A stretch of 64,000 nucleotides of DNA, taken from positions 1-64,000 of the forward strand of contig CAZQVE010000005.1 of the NCBI GenBank assembly GCA_964596695.1. The letters run 5' to 3'. The stretch is from UBA2112 sp964596695 (lineage in GTDB: Bacteria > Patescibacteriota > Saccharimonadia > Saccharimonadales > Saccharimonadaceae). This document shows, one piece after another, positions 40,943-50,988 of the stretch. Position numbers and translations under genes: made by a program. Under the pieces are notes generated by a model that did no database searches, was not told the origin of the DNA, and saw nothing but the letters and a program-made list of their open reading frames with translations. Numbering within the stretch: position 1 is the stretch's first letter; the number at the start of each line of letters is the position of its first letter.

Positions 40943-43147
40943 ATGCCTAATGATACTAAAGGCGTAAAAATGATTTACGCGTCTTCAAAAAAGAATCCTC
41001 AATCAATTTACTATAACGGTAATTTTAATGAAAGAATCCAAATGAGAAGGCAAACAGCAAGCCCTAATCATGGAAATATTTTATCTTTTAATGAAGGAAA
41101 CGAACTTGGACAACTAGATTTCTATACTTCCTCAGGTTATAATTCTGCTAAAGTTAGACCTCCTGATCATGGACGATATGCAACTCAGGGATTCATGCAA
41201 GATAATAAAGATTGGCGTAATGTAGAATGTACTACTTATGTAAAGGTAAACGATGCTCCTGATGGTTCTGTTATTTGGTTTTTGGCACGTACTGGTAATG
41301 ATCGTTATCAAAGTGGTGATTGTGAATCTTGTGGATATGAAGGGAGATTATATGTAGATGGAAGAGTTGGTGTTAATAAGAAATTTTATACTGGTGCGCT
41401 TTTTCTTAGACCTAGAGACAACGTAACTGACGATATAGAAGATCGTTGGGTCGGTTTAAAATTTATTGTTTATAATACTTCGGATGGAAATGTTGTTACT
41501 GAAATTTGGATAGATGAAAATAACAATAACAGTTGGAACCAAGCTTATACTAGTACTGATCCTGGAGGATTTGGTAATGCTGGTGAACACTGTAATGCAG
41601 ATGAGGGTGAAAGAATCACTTGGGGTGGGCCTATTGTTTCTTTATATTGGTCTGTTGAAGACCTTGAAAAATCAGTAGAATTCCAAAAAATTTCAATTCG
41701 AGAAATAGATAAAGGCGAAGATTTTGGTAACGAAAATGATAGTGATATAGATGATGACGATGATGATAGTGATGATGGAAATAATACTAGTGGCTCTGGA
41801 GGAATGGTAGATAAATATGGTGTACGTTCCCGTTATGCTACAGGGAAAATACGTTATGATCCTGATGAGAATTTTAGAGATGATGGAAAGAGATGGGACT
41901 TTGACGTTGGTGCGGATGAATTTGTCTCTTGTGAACTAAGAGGATATTTCAAATGTTCTTCTGATCCGAACGATGATGTAGCGGGTAAAATGGGAGGGGG
42001 ACAACATCACGACGGAAGTGAACCTAAATGTTATGTTCTTGATATTGGAACAGATGGTAGTAACATTAGACTTAGATATGAAGAGGATCATCCTTCTACT
42101 CCTGAATTAGATGGAAGTGCTGGTGATGGTAGTGGTAACGGTAAAGGTTTAGTAGGTGCATATGTTGGATATTGTTTCGTTAAAAGAAATCTTAGTAATG
42201 GAAATGTTTTACTCCAAATATGGCAGGATAAAGGTAATAACGAAGGTGAAGGAGACGAAGATTCTGGCCCTGCTAATGAATGGGAATTAGTAGGTTCATG
42301 GGAGGATAGTGAACTTCAATGGCAAGATCCTCCAAGTGATCATGCTGAAACTATTCGTATAGACAATGATGCGGGTCATAATTTAGAAGCAAAATGGATA
42401 GCGTTACATGAAATTTTAGACAGTGATAGTGAAGACCCTAGTCAAGGGGGTAGCGATAATGGTACCGGAGGTTCTGGAGGTGGTGACGATAGCGGTGGTA
42501 CCGGAGATGGTACCGGAGGTACTGGATCAGGGCCTTCAACTCCTCCGGCTCCTCCTGCCCCTCCAAGAGAAGTTTACCAAACTGCATACTTAGAATTGAT
42601 GTGGAATATTAACTATATCTCTGGAGATCCTTGTAATGTAAATGCTCCTCCAGAAGGATTTCCCCCACAACAGGTCATTAGTGTTACTGGTACTGATGCG
42701 TATATCAACATAGGAAGAGATCTTATGACTGGAGGTTGGTTTATCAATAAAAACTCGGTACTGATCGGTAAGAAAATACGGCAATTAGATATTGTGGGTA
42801 AAAAGGAAGGATCGCCTACGGGATTAATTAGAATTAGAATATATGACAAAACCAATACTGTAGTACAGGAATTTGATAACACAAGAGATGCTAGTACCTT
42901 TACTGCTAATGATGAAACATATGAATTTGATTGTTTGTCGCCTAATAGAGTTTTACAGGAAGGCGACAGAATAAGTATAGACTTTTGGGGGAGTGGTATA
43001 GTAGTAGATACGGTTAATTATTTACGTATAAAGATTGCTGACAAAGATGAAGCTGATTCTACTGCAACTTGTTTGTTCATTAGTGATGATAATCGCAACA
43101 TAGAAGTTACGGAACCCCTTGATTTAGCTGGTAGCATATATATATAG
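40943..43147 (+). CDS. Multidomain lectin-like virion adhesin (734 aa)
   Basis: Three parts are visible. Residues about 1-255 form a beta-jelly-roll-like domain (FYTSSGYNSAKVRPPDHGRY; DRWVGLKFIVYN; ISWGGP-like ITWGGPIV). After an acidic aspartate-rich linker (about 265-285) comes a related domain (NFRDDGKRWDFDVG; GGGQHHDGSEPK). After a Gly/Thr repeat linker comes a C-terminal beta-sandwich (IGKKIRQLDIVGKKEGSPTG). The second domain is paralogous to one in the 423-aa minus-strand protein (48347), and the third to repeats in the 1,047-aa protein (60824). Carbohydrate binding at the host surface is inferred from fold type and linkers. Confidence 0.6.
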   Translation: MPNDTKGVKMIYASSKKNPQSIYYNGNFNERIQMRRQTASPNHGNILSFNEGNELGQLDFYTSSGYNSAKVRPPDHGRYATQGFMQDNKDWRNVECTTYVKVNDAPDGSVIWFLARTGNDRYQSGDCESCGYEGRLYVDGRVGVNKKFYTGALFLRPRDNVTDDIEDRWVGLKFIVYNTSDGNVVTEIWIDENNNNSWNQAYTSTDPGGFGNAGEHCNADEGERITWGGPIVSLYWSVEDLEKSVEFQKISIREIDKGEDFGNENDSDIDDDDDDSDDGNNTSGSGGMVDKYGVRSRYATGKIRYDPDENFRDDGKRWDFDVGADEFVSCELRGYFKCSSDPNDDVAGKMGGGQHHDGSEPKCYVLDIGTDGSNIRLRYEEDHPSTPELDGSAGDGSGNGKGLVGAYVGYCFVKRNLSNGNVLLQIWQDKGNNEGEGDEDSGPANEWELVGSWEDSELQWQDPPSDHAETIRIDNDAGHNLEAKWIALHEILDSDSEDPSQGGSDNGTGGSGGGDDSGGTGDGTGGTGSGPSTPPAPPAPPREVYQTAYLELMWNINYISGDPCNVNAPPEGFPPQQVISVTGTDAYINIGRDLMTGGWFINKNSVLIGKKIRQLDIVGKKEGSPTGLIRIRIYDKTNTVVQEFDNTRDASTFTANDETYEFDCLSPNRVLQEGDRISIDFWGSGIVVDTVNYLRIKIADKDEADSTATCLFISDDNRNIEVTEPLDLAGSIYI

Positions 43148-43176
43148 GCAATCGCCCATGTAATCTTCTATCGGAG

Positions 43177-45411
43177 ATGAAAGAGGTGTTTGACGGTCTG
43201 GTGACTCCAGACAAACCATTAGAGGATATTGAGCTTGATAAATATGAGAAAGAAATATATTCTCATTTATCAGTAGTTCAAGATAAGGATTCAAACTATA
43301 TCTACGTAAATCAGATTAATACATTAATTTCTACTTTACAAGAAACTGGATTCCTTACATTTACTGTTAATTATAAAGATTTATCCGATTCAATTAGAGA
43401 TAGTATTGAAAAAGATTATTATGGTTTTATTGAAGCTACCAAGAAAGTAGTAAAGTTTTTTCTATGGATGTATGATGCTGATTATGTAGAAGAGATTCAA
43501 AAAGAATATGATATAACTGAATTTAAAGATTTTGAAAGATGTGTTCCTTATTTATCTGTGCGAATTAAGAATTATAATTATGATTTAGACATTCAAGATA
43601 CAAGCTATACAATCCCAATTAGAGCTTCTAAAAGTTCAAAGTTAAATAAACTAAATAGTTATAGAGGAATAGTAATATCAACAATTACTCCAACAAGTGA
43701 TATTGTAAAGACTGAAATGAAGTGTTCTAATTGTGGAGCACAACATGTTATTTCCTTTTATGAATTAGATGGAATTGGTAGTTCTGGAAAATGTCATATT
43801 TGTGACGAAGGTTACTATAAGATGGGAGAGACAGAAGTTAATGATGTTCAATATATTTTGCTCCAAGATTTAAATGATGCATCAAGTTTTGAGTCAAGTG
43901 CTCCAGTTACCTTAAAATGTATAGTCAATCAAGAATTAGTAAACAAAGTTGAGATAGGAGACTCAGTTATAGTAACAGGTTTAATGAGATTAGATGTTGA
44001 TAATAAAGATAGTAAAAATCTTTGGCGAGATAAAACAAAAACTAATATTGATTATTATCGAAACATGCAAGCATTTTCTCCTAAAGTTGGAGGTTTACCA
44101 TTTCCAAGGATTTTAGAAGTTAATTATGTTGAAGTCAATAACAGTGAAGATTATAGTAACTATGTGTCTTCTATGGATGAAATCAACAAACTGATTAAAC
44201 GTCCTGATCTATATGAATTACTTGTTAAATCATTTTGTCCCCAAATTAAAGGTCTAGAAAACATAAAGGAAGGAGCGTTACTAACTATGATAGGTGGAGT
44301 TGGACAATGGAATACTAAAGGTAAGATTAAGAAACGTGGTAATTTGCGTATGATGATTATAGCTGATCCTTCTGTTGCCAAATCTGTAATCATGAAGTAT
44401 TGTGCATCATTGCTTAAAAGGGGTATATATGTATCTGCTACAAGTTCAAGTAAGGTAGGTTTAACTGGTGCTGCGATTAAAGATGAATTAACAGGACAAT
44501 TCCAAATCGCAGCAGGAGCAATTTTACGAGCAAATGGTTCAATCCTTACTATAGATGAGATTAGTAAACTAACTCCAGAAGCGCAAGATGCATTGTATGA
44601 AGTTGGAGAACAAGAAACTTTTACTATGGCTAAGGCAAATATTCTTAGGACATTTAATGTTGATGTGGTTCTTATTGTTGGTGGCAATCCAAGAGAAGGT
44701 AGATATAATCCTGATCTTTCTGTTTATGAGAATTTATCAGATAATCAAATTCCATTTCTCACAAGATTTGATCTTAAATATATTATGCGAGATGTTGCCA
44801 ATAGTGAAAAAGATAGAGAAATAGCACAATGGATTATGGATCAATATAATGATGATTTTGAAAAGCATATGCAAGGTTTAATTCCATTTGATTTACTTTC
44901 AAAGTATATTTCTTATGTTAAGCATTTTGGAACGCATCCAAAAATGGATAAATCAGCAATGGAAATATTCAAAGAATTCTATGATAATGTTAGACAGAAA
45001 AGTAATGGTAATATGCAAATGGTAGCCAGAGAATTTGAAGGTGTTATTAGGATTGCTCAGGCACGAGCAAGAGCTGTATGGAGTGAAATTATTGATGCGG
45101 AGACAGCATTATATTCAATTAAACTTCATGAGAGTATGCTTGTAGATATTGTTCCTGATGATATAGACGGTAAGAAACCTGATTTGAATAATTTGTATGG
45201 TAACAGTATGCAAAAAAGAGAAAAGAAAGATATTGTAATGGAGGAATTGGGTAAATTGGTAGAGCAACAAAAATCTAGAAAAATAGATAGAAAAGTATTG
45301 GTATTAGTTCTACAAGATTACATGCCTGAAAATAAGATTAATTCTGCGTTACAAAGTTTGGAACATGAAGGTAAAATAATAGCGGATCAATTTACTGTAA
45401 CCTTAAATTAG
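43177..45411 (+). CDS. mcm: MCM replicative helicase
   Basis: The domain order is complete: N-terminal domain with zinc ribbon CSNCGAQ (about 183) and CHICDEG (about 205), OB-fold region, AAA+ module with Walker A ADPSVAKS (about 396; the usual GDPGxAKS with the first glycine changed to alanine and G to S-V), Walker B ILTIDEIS (about 457), arginine finger FLTRFDL (about 526), and a C-terminal winged helix (NKINSALQSLEHEGKIIAD). It unwinds DNA ahead of the replication fork as a hexamer. A TATA run and GGAG precede the ATG. Having its own MCM implies virus-directed replication initiation, probably with host polymerase. Confidence 0.95.
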   Translation: MKEVFDGLVTPDKPLEDIELDKYEKEIYSHLSVVQDKDSNYIYVNQINTLISTLQETGFLTFTVNYKDLSDSIRDSIEKDYYGFIEATKKVVKFFLWMYDADYVEEIQKEYDITEFKDFERCVPYLSVRIKNYNYDLDIQDTSYTIPIRASKSSKLNKLNSYRGIVISTITPTSDIVKTEMKCSNCGAQHVISFYELDGIGSSGKCHICDEGYYKMGETEVNDVQYILLQDLNDASSFESSAPVTLKCIVNQELVNKVEIGDSVIVTGLMRLDVDNKDSKNLWRDKTKTNIDYYRNMQAFSPKVGGLPFPRILEVNYVEVNNSEDYSNYVSSMDEINKLIKRPDLYELLVKSFCPQIKGLENIKEGALLTMIGGVGQWNTKGKIKKRGNLRMMIIADPSVAKSVIMKYCASLLKRGIYVSATSSSKVGLTGAAIKDELTGQFQIAAGAILRANGSILTIDEISKLTPEAQDALYEVGEQETFTMAKANILRTFNVDVVLIVGGNPREGRYNPDLSVYENLSDNQIPFLTRFDLKYIMRDVANSEKDREIAQWIMDQYNDDFEKHMQGLIPFDLLSKYISYVKHFGTHPKMDKSAMEIFKEFYDNVRQKSNGNMQMVAREFEGVIRIAQARARAVWSEIIDAETALYSIKLHESMLVDIVPDDIDGKKPDLNNLYGNSMQKREKKDIVMEELGKLVEQQKSRKIDRKVLVLVLQDYMPENKINSALQSLEHEGKIIADQFTVTLN

Positions 45412-45433
45412 TACAAACCCGTTATTACCCTAT

Positions 45434-47239
45434 ATGGGTACAGTTTTTGATCCTGAATATAAACAACGATTACAATTATATGTAGATGTTCTTTCTCCTG
45501 ATTGGAATGAAAATATTTTTTCTTTTAGTCAAGCTCAATCTTCTGTTGCTCCTATGCAGATTATTGCTGCAAGAATTGAAAATAGTATAGATTCTTATGG
45601 TAAGTTTACTTTACTTGTTAGAGATACTGATGCTTTAATTCGAAACAAAGTATTTGACCATAAGTATATAATGAAATTTAAAGGCAAAAAACCATTTCAA
45701 TCTACTTATAATAATTTACAAACAAGTATTGTTAGAAGGATTACTAGATTATATGAACCTGGATCACAGGAACGATTATATCAAGTTGAAGGTGTAGGTG
45801 TTGGGTCAATTCTAACACATACTATAATTAATTACAGTCTACAATCAGCTTTTAAGAACGTTACAGATGGAGAAAACAATTTACAAACAACCGATCCTGA
45901 AATGTTGGCTCCAAAACATATCAGAAGGATTATGACAGATAGAAAAGTATTACCTGCTCTTAACCAAGGTTTGACTATTCAAGAGAGAGGTAAGTTTAAC
46001 CTAGATAAAATAAATGACAATATCAATGTTTATATTAATTCTATAGATACATTTGCTACCACACCTTCTAGTTTATGTAAAGATATTGCTAATTCTGCTG
46101 CTTGTCTATTTAATATTGATGAGGATAATAGTGTATTTTTTGATAGACCTTTGGCTCGTACTTTGGGCCATTTTATTACCAACAATAGTGATGATATGAA
46201 TCTTAATGGTGACTTGACATTAATAACAGAAGGTGCAATAGAAGATGAAAGTTCAACATTTGCTGAGGACGGTTACTTTGATAAATTATATGCTTATTCT
46301 CAAGAGTCTAGTGTTACTCAATCTAATGTTAAAATGGGAGGTTATACACCTCTACATGAGAACAACGTTGGATTTAGAATAGAAAAAGCAGGTGCATCCA
46401 AGTTATATGATCTTGCATTCATGCTTCAAAAGTTTGGAGTTGGTACTGATAGTAATGATCCTTCTAATACATTCTTACATGGACTCATTGTTAACGATGA
46501 TAATTTTGAAATTGGTTCCGAAATTGTAGGAGAGTTTATTATTCCTGTTGATCAAATACCTGAAAGTGCTGGATGGGTAAAGAGAGTTAATATTCGTTTT
46601 AGAAAAGATGTAGAAGTTGATAAACCTTATTGGATTATTTTAATGAAGATTGGTAACAGTCCTGAAAACACTATTGGTTGGTGGCACGATGCTAAAACTG
46701 ATTATAAAAACGTTTGGTCAGCATGGAGATATTCTAGAGGTGTAGCAGAAACACCACAAACTATTACTGGAGGATGGGATTATTCTAGTACGGGGCCAAA
46801 ATATACATATTCATTTAGTCAAAGAACACCATTACTTCAAACTAGTTTTGCTGTAAACTTTAATCCTACATATCAAACTCTTGCTCCAGTAGAAAAGTTT
46901 GAATCTGTTAGTTGGATAAAAGACCAACCTACAAGTATGCAATATCTTGCTTATGTTACTCAGCAAGCATCTAGAGTTAAAAGAAATATTAACTTGGGAA
47001 AATGTTCTATCCCTAATATATTACCAAGAATAGGATATGCTAATGTTTTGAGATTAAGGCAACAAACATTAGATGGTAATGTAGATGTAAATGAATACCT
47101 GTTTAATATTAATAGTACCAAATATGATTTTGAAATTACAGGTGCTAGATATGTAGAAATTAGAGGCGACACATATGATCTCAATATAGAAAACATTATC
47201 TTAGAGGATGAGGAAGAATTAATATATGTATGCTCATAA
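45434..47239 (+). CDS. Putative baseplate/tail hub protein (601 aa)
   Basis: The opening (LYVDVLSPDWNENIFSFSQA, then GKFTLLVRDTDALIRNKVF) resembles phage baseplate hub proteins, where a beta-rich N-terminal domain binds the tail tube. The remaining chain is beta-rich with a tail-fibre-like centre (DNFEIGSEIVGEFIIPVDQI) and a final beta domain. The next gene overlaps by 14 bp and looks like another distal tail component. Assignment is by general resemblance and is not certain. Confidence 0.45.
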   Translation: MGTVFDPEYKQRLQLYVDVLSPDWNENIFSFSQAQSSVAPMQIIAARIENSIDSYGKFTLLVRDTDALIRNKVFDHKYIMKFKGKKPFQSTYNNLQTSIVRRITRLYEPGSQERLYQVEGVGVGSILTHTIINYSLQSAFKNVTDGENNLQTTDPEMLAPKHIRRIMTDRKVLPALNQGLTIQERGKFNLDKINDNINVYINSIDTFATTPSSLCKDIANSAACLFNIDEDNSVFFDRPLARTLGHFITNNSDDMNLNGDLTLITEGAIEDESSTFAEDGYFDKLYAYSQESSVTQSNVKMGGYTPLHENNVGFRIEKAGASKLYDLAFMLQKFGVGTDSNDPSNTFLHGLIVNDDNFEIGSEIVGEFIIPVDQIPESAGWVKRVNIRFRKDVEVDKPYWIILMKIGNSPENTIGWWHDAKTDYKNVWSAWRYSRGVAETPQTITGGWDYSSTGPKYTYSFSQRTPLLQTSFAVNFNPTYQTLAPVEKFESVSWIKDQPTSMQYLAYVTQQASRVKRNINLGKCSIPNILPRIGYANVLRLRQQTLDGNVDVNEYLFNINSTKYDFEITGARYVEIRGDTYDLNIENIILEDEEELIYVCS

Positions 47240-47900
47240 GTTTAATTTACCTTTAGATGATTATGGTTTAGATGGCGTCACCCGTTCTGCACTTTGGGAT
47301 AAAAAAGATCAACGTTATCACCAAAGATATATTAAAAAAATTAACAGGACTCATAGTAAATCTCAACGACAAGAAATGATCAATGCTCTTATGGATAATC
47401 TAACTGCATATTGGAATGATCATAGAACTCATAAAATCGAACCATATAAAGACCCACATAAACAATACGAACCATATAACATTTCTATTAATAATAATAA
47501 GACTACAATCTATGCTTGTGTTAGACATGCTGAAATTATATGTGAAGAAAGTATTCAAAGATTCTACTGGATGGCTAGCGGAACTTCTGTATCTGCTAGT
47601 CCATTAATTACAGATACGAAACTCAATGCAGAAAACATGAGAGTTTCGTTAAAGGATTCAGGCTTTTTATTCTCTAATCAGAATGTTATAATGGAGCATG
47701 CAGTCTTTCCAACTGGAACACCTGATGCTACAATAAAAGAATTTGGAGCATTTGATAATCCTTCTGCTTTAGAATTAATTCAAACTTGCGAGTGGCACAA
47801 TATTATAAAGCACTCAAATGAATACCACGAGCACAAACAAAATGAAACATATTATACTGCAACTCACTCAACAGAATTAAGACCATCTAATAAAGATTAG
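47226..47900 (+). CDS. Putative distal tail protein (224 aa)
   Basis: The N-terminal half is helical and basic (HQRYIKKINRTHSKSQRQEM). The C-terminal half has SASPLITDTKLNAENMRVSL and TIKEFGAFDNPSALELIQTC, which resemble recurring motifs of uncharacterised phage tail/baseplate proteins. It is coupled to the upstream hub-like gene (14-bp overlap) and converges with the 137-aa gene. I infer a distal tail role. Confidence 0.45.
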   Translation: MYAHKFNLPLDDYGLDGVTRSALWDKKDQRYHQRYIKKINRTHSKSQRQEMINALMDNLTAYWNDHRTHKIEPYKDPHKQYEPYNISINNNKTTIYACVRHAEIICEESIQRFYWMASGTSVSASPLITDTKLNAENMRVSLKDSGFLFSNQNVIMEHAVFPTGTPDATIKEFGAFDNPSALELIQTCEWHNIIKHSNEYHEHKQNETYYTATHSTELRPSNKD

Positions 47901-48310
47901 ATTGGTATAAAACACAAACTCTTTTGCCAATGCATCATTTTCTTTAATCCAAATTCATGAGGTTTATGTAAAATTTGATTATCTAATTCTTTTGCAGCAT
48001 CATAAAAGATGTGTAATCCTTCATTAAGATATTTGAATAATTCATCATATGGTATTGGATTTTCAGCAGCTTGTGCTTGAATAACTTCTATGTATTGATC
48101 TTTGTGATGTTTTGCTATTCGTTTTGTAATATCTTTTGCTATAGCAATGTTTATAGGTTGCCCTCGTTCTATTAATAGTATTTTGTTCTGATGATTGGGT
48201 TCATTTGTTACAATTTTTCTTTTTAAATCATCATACCATAAAACATTGATATTATAATTATCAGAAAATTCTCTTAGAGCAAAATCTAGAGTTTCGAATT
48301 CTTTAAACAT
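47897..48310 (-). CDS. Hypothetical protein (137 aa)
   Basis: An alpha/beta protein starting MFKEFETLDFALREFSDNYN, with two central helices (IAIAKDITKRIAKHHKDQYI) and a histidine-rich C-terminal helix. No motif is recognised. Its 3' end overlaps the convergent tail gene by 4 bp. It follows the minus-strand adhesin at 48347 and may be co-transcribed with it. Confidence 0.5.
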   Translation of the reverse strand: MFKEFETLDFALREFSDNYNINVLWYDDLKRKIVTNEPNHQNKILLIERGQPINIAIAKDITKRIAKHHKDQYIEVIQAQAAENPIPYDELFKYLNEGLHIFYDAAKELDNQILHKPHEFGLKKMMHWQKSLCFIPI

Positions 48311-48346
48311 AAATACTAAATAAAGGAATAGGAAATAAAAATGTTA

Positions 48347-49618
48347 CTAAAAGCCTGAGCAGGCAAGCCACTTAGCTTCTAGATCTTTTTGTCCGTCTTT
48401 ACCTGGATCATCAATTCTTATTGTCTCTTGATGATCATTTGGAGGAACTAACCATAATGGTTTAGTAACATTCCAGTTGGAAACAAGCTTCCATGCATTT
48501 GCTGGCTTCTCTCCTTCGTTATCTCCAGTATCTTGCCATACTTGGATGTTAACTGATTTACCGTCTTTTGCATTTTGACATACAAATTTATATCCTATGA
48601 ATTTACCTGCTAGAGGTGCTCCTTTTCCACTTTCAGTATCTTTTGCTGTTCCCTTTTCATATTCAGGATGTTCCTCTTCTGTTCGGTAACGAGTTTTACC
48701 ATCTTTGATACCTACACCAATATCGTACGTCTTTGGTGTCGAACCATCATGGTGTTCTCCTCCGCGACATTTACCACTAACTTCATCATCTACAGATTTA
48801 CCATCTTTGAATCTAAAGTATCCTATAAGCTCTACATTAGTAAAGTTCTTGTTACTTCCACAATTAAAGTCAAACCTTTTACCATCATCTCTGAAATTTT
48901 TACTATGTTTATAATCTATCTCTATTGGTTTATTGATTAATTGTACTCCGTCTTTTGTGAAGAATTTACCGTCAGGCGTTGGTGGATTATCTGGCTCGTC
49001 AGGTTGTGGAGGTGTGTATACTTTGATTGCATCATCTATGAATTTTTGTGCTCCTTCTTGTGTATTAAACAAATCAGCAACATTAACTCCGTCTTTGTCT
49101 ACGACTTTGAACTTTGTAATGTCGTCATTCATTTGTTTAACTTTCCAATTATTAGGATTCTTATCTGTTGATCCCCAATTCTTTACACGTCCTGGATCGT
49201 CTACTGGTGTAGGATCAGGTTCCTCTTCACATTCACATTTTGCTTTGCAACAATTGCAGTCCTCAGTTAAGAATTTTATATCTACAATTTCATTAGCGTC
49301 ATTTAGTCCTGTTATCTTTACAGATACTACATTTGTGAATTTGTCAACATCAAATACTTCAAACCCGCCTGTACCTTTAGATGCTATTTGTTGCCAAAGT
49401 TCATATTCACCTAAAGTGTTTCTAGAGTAAATATCATATATTTGATCTTTACCCGCAAATTGGATCTCTATTTTATCAACATTAACTGTTTTTTCAAAAA
49501 AACATTCAACGAATTGTCCTTTGCCTTTAGCTTTCCATGAACTTTTTTTATCATTATCAAATGCTAACTTACCGTCACCACTTGATGTTACTATTTTTAT
49601 TGGAACTGTAAAAGTCAT
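48347..49618 (-). CDS. Discoidin-like plus lectin-like adhesin (423 aa)
   Basis: Residues about 1-115 look like an F5/8 type C (discoidin) sugar-binding domain (KLAFDNDKKSSWKAKGKGQF; VDKIEIQFAGKDQIYDIYSR). A cysteine knot-like hinge (CNCCKAKCECEEE) and proline-rich linkers follow. From about residue 215 on is a domain clearly paralogous to the middle domain of the 734-aa adhesin: both share NFRDDGKR, a GG-x-HHDGS-x-PK motif and the closing ETIRID...LEAKW. It is probably a second surface adhesin. TTTAATATC centred 27 nt upstream fits a leaderless start. Confidence 0.6.
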   Translation of the reverse strand: MTFTVPIKIVTSSGDGKLAFDNDKKSSWKAKGKGQFVECFFEKTVNVDKIEIQFAGKDQIYDIYSRNTLGEYELWQQIASKGTGGFEVFDVDKFTNVVSVKITGLNDANEIVDIKFLTEDCNCCKAKCECEEEPDPTPVDDPGRVKNWGSTDKNPNNWKVKQMNDDITKFKVVDKDGVNVADLFNTQEGAQKFIDDAIKVYTPPQPDEPDNPPTPDGKFFTKDGVQLINKPIEIDYKHSKNFRDDGKRFDFNCGSNKNFTNVELIGYFRFKDGKSVDDEVSGKCRGGEHHDGSTPKTYDIGVGIKDGKTRYRTEEEHPEYEKGTAKDTESGKGAPLAGKFIGYKFVCQNAKDGKSVNIQVWQDTGDNEGEKPANAWKLVSNWNVTKPLWLVPPNDHQETIRIDDPGKDGQKDLEAKWLACSGF

Positions 49619-49650
49619 TAAGTATTAATATGATAATCTGATATTAAAAA

Positions 49651-49911
49651 GTGTTGAAAAAAGGGGAACATTATGCTTTACCATTACTCAGAAAGAGGAT
49701 GATATACAAAAGATATGTGATAAAAGTATGGTATTTGAATCATTTAGATAAACCAACCTTGGATTATATTAGTAGATTAAAAATAAAAAATATGACAATT
49801 AAAGCTACTGTTCATAGTATTCATCCCAATTATGTTGAGTTTATGCTTGAAAATAATAAGATAATAACACTCAAAACAGAACAAGCTCTTAAATTAGAAA
49901 AGTTCTTATGA
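49651..49911 (+). CDS. Small basic hypothetical protein (86 aa)
   Basis: The start is GTG at 49651, positioned about 25 nt after TATTAATA, interleaved with the divergent adhesin promoter. An in-frame ATG occurs at 49699. The protein is basic and beta-rich (MIYKRYVIKVWYLNHLDKPT; EFMLENNKIITLKTEQALKL), a composition like small OB- or SH3-type domains, but not recognisably homologous. It lies just before radA. Confidence 0.5.
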   Translation: MLKKGEHYALPLLRKRMIYKRYVIKVWYLNHLDKPTLDYISRLKIKNMTIKATVHSIHPNYVEFMLENNKIITLKTEQALKLEKFL

Positions 49912-49935
49912 GCGGTAGCTTCACATAAGATACTT

Positions 49936-50988
49936 ATGTCAAATGAAGAAATAGATATAACAAATTTTTCAAATATAGACGGAGTTGGCCCTGCCAATAA
50001 AAAGGAACTAAAAGCAGGAGGATTCATTACAATTATAGAGATTGCAGCATGTATTCCAGAAGAGTTAATGGAACGTTCTAAGTTAACTGAAACTAAATCT
50101 ATTCAAGTTATTCAAGGAGCAAAAAAATATCTTAGGGATAATAATCTTTTAGATTTACCAAAAATGTCTGCGCTTGAAGATTTGGAGCGCAGAGAAAAGA
50201 TACAACGGATTAAACTTAACTCTAATGCTTTAGACGGATTACTTAATGGAGGAATTGAATGCGGAGCTGTGACAGAATTCTTTGGTGAATTTGGTAGCGG
50301 TAAATCACAAATAAGTATGATGTCTGCGCTCAAATGCACGCAGTCCTTAGAGAATGGAGGGCTTGATGCGAACGCTATTTATATAGATACCGAGGGAACA
50401 TTTAGACCTGAAAGAATTAAAGGCATATGTGATAATTTAGGATATGATTGGAAACAAACATTAACTAGAATACATGTTATTAAACCACGAGATAGTTTTG
50501 AAATTATTAATTATATTAGAGAAGAATTAGTTAAAGATATTGAAGAATTCAAGGCTAAACTTATAGTTATTGATTCTGTTATTTCTTTGTTACGTGCTGA
50601 GAAAATAGGAAGAGGTGCGCTAGCAGCAAGACAACAAATGTTAGGAGAATTACTCCATAAAATAGGAAGAGCAGCGGAGGTTTATAATGCTGCGGTTGTG
50701 TTAACTAATCAGGTTCAAAGTAAAGTGGATGGATATTTAATGCCAGGTGCAGATCCAAATAAACCTACTGGAGGTAATATTTTAGGTCACTTTAGCACTT
50801 ATAGAGTATCGTTGCGAAAAGCAGGAAAGAATAGGGTTGCCACAATGATAGATTCTCCAGACAAAGATTGGGAACCTGTAAAATTTATAGTTAGCAAGAA
50901 CGGCATTGAAGACTCTGTTGATGACTCCAAAAAGGCAAAAAAGTCTTCAGAAGATCAGGAATTACCTGAAGAGAATTTACCCGAATAA
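49936..50988 (+). CDS. radA: RadA recombinase
   Basis: Residues 1-about 65 are the archaeal helix-hairpin-helix domain (FSNIDGVGPANKKELKAGG). The ATPase core has Walker A GEFGSGKS (about 117-124) and Walker B region AKLIVIDSVISLLRAE. The segment GRGALAARQQMLGELLHK fits loop L1, VVLTNQVQSK the Q-loop, and GADPNKPTGGNILGHFSTYR L2. Length (350 aa) is normal, with an acidic C-terminal tail (SSEDQELPEENLPE). It catalyses homologous strand exchange, serving replication restart and genome recombination together with Hjc and the Cas4-like nuclease. Confidence 0.95.
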   Translation: MSNEEIDITNFSNIDGVGPANKKELKAGGFITIIEIAACIPEELMERSKLTETKSIQVIQGAKKYLRDNNLLDLPKMSALEDLERREKIQRIKLNSNALDGLLNGGIECGAVTEFFGEFGSGKSQISMMSALKCTQSLENGGLDANAIYIDTEGTFRPERIKGICDNLGYDWKQTLTRIHVIKPRDSFEIINYIREELVKDIEEFKAKLIVIDSVISLLRAEKIGRGALAARQQMLGELLHKIGRAAEVYNAAVVLTNQVQSKVDGYLMPGADPNKPTGGNILGHFSTYRVSLRKAGKNRVATMIDSPDKDWEPVKFIVSKNGIEDSVDDSKKAKKSSEDQELPEENLPE

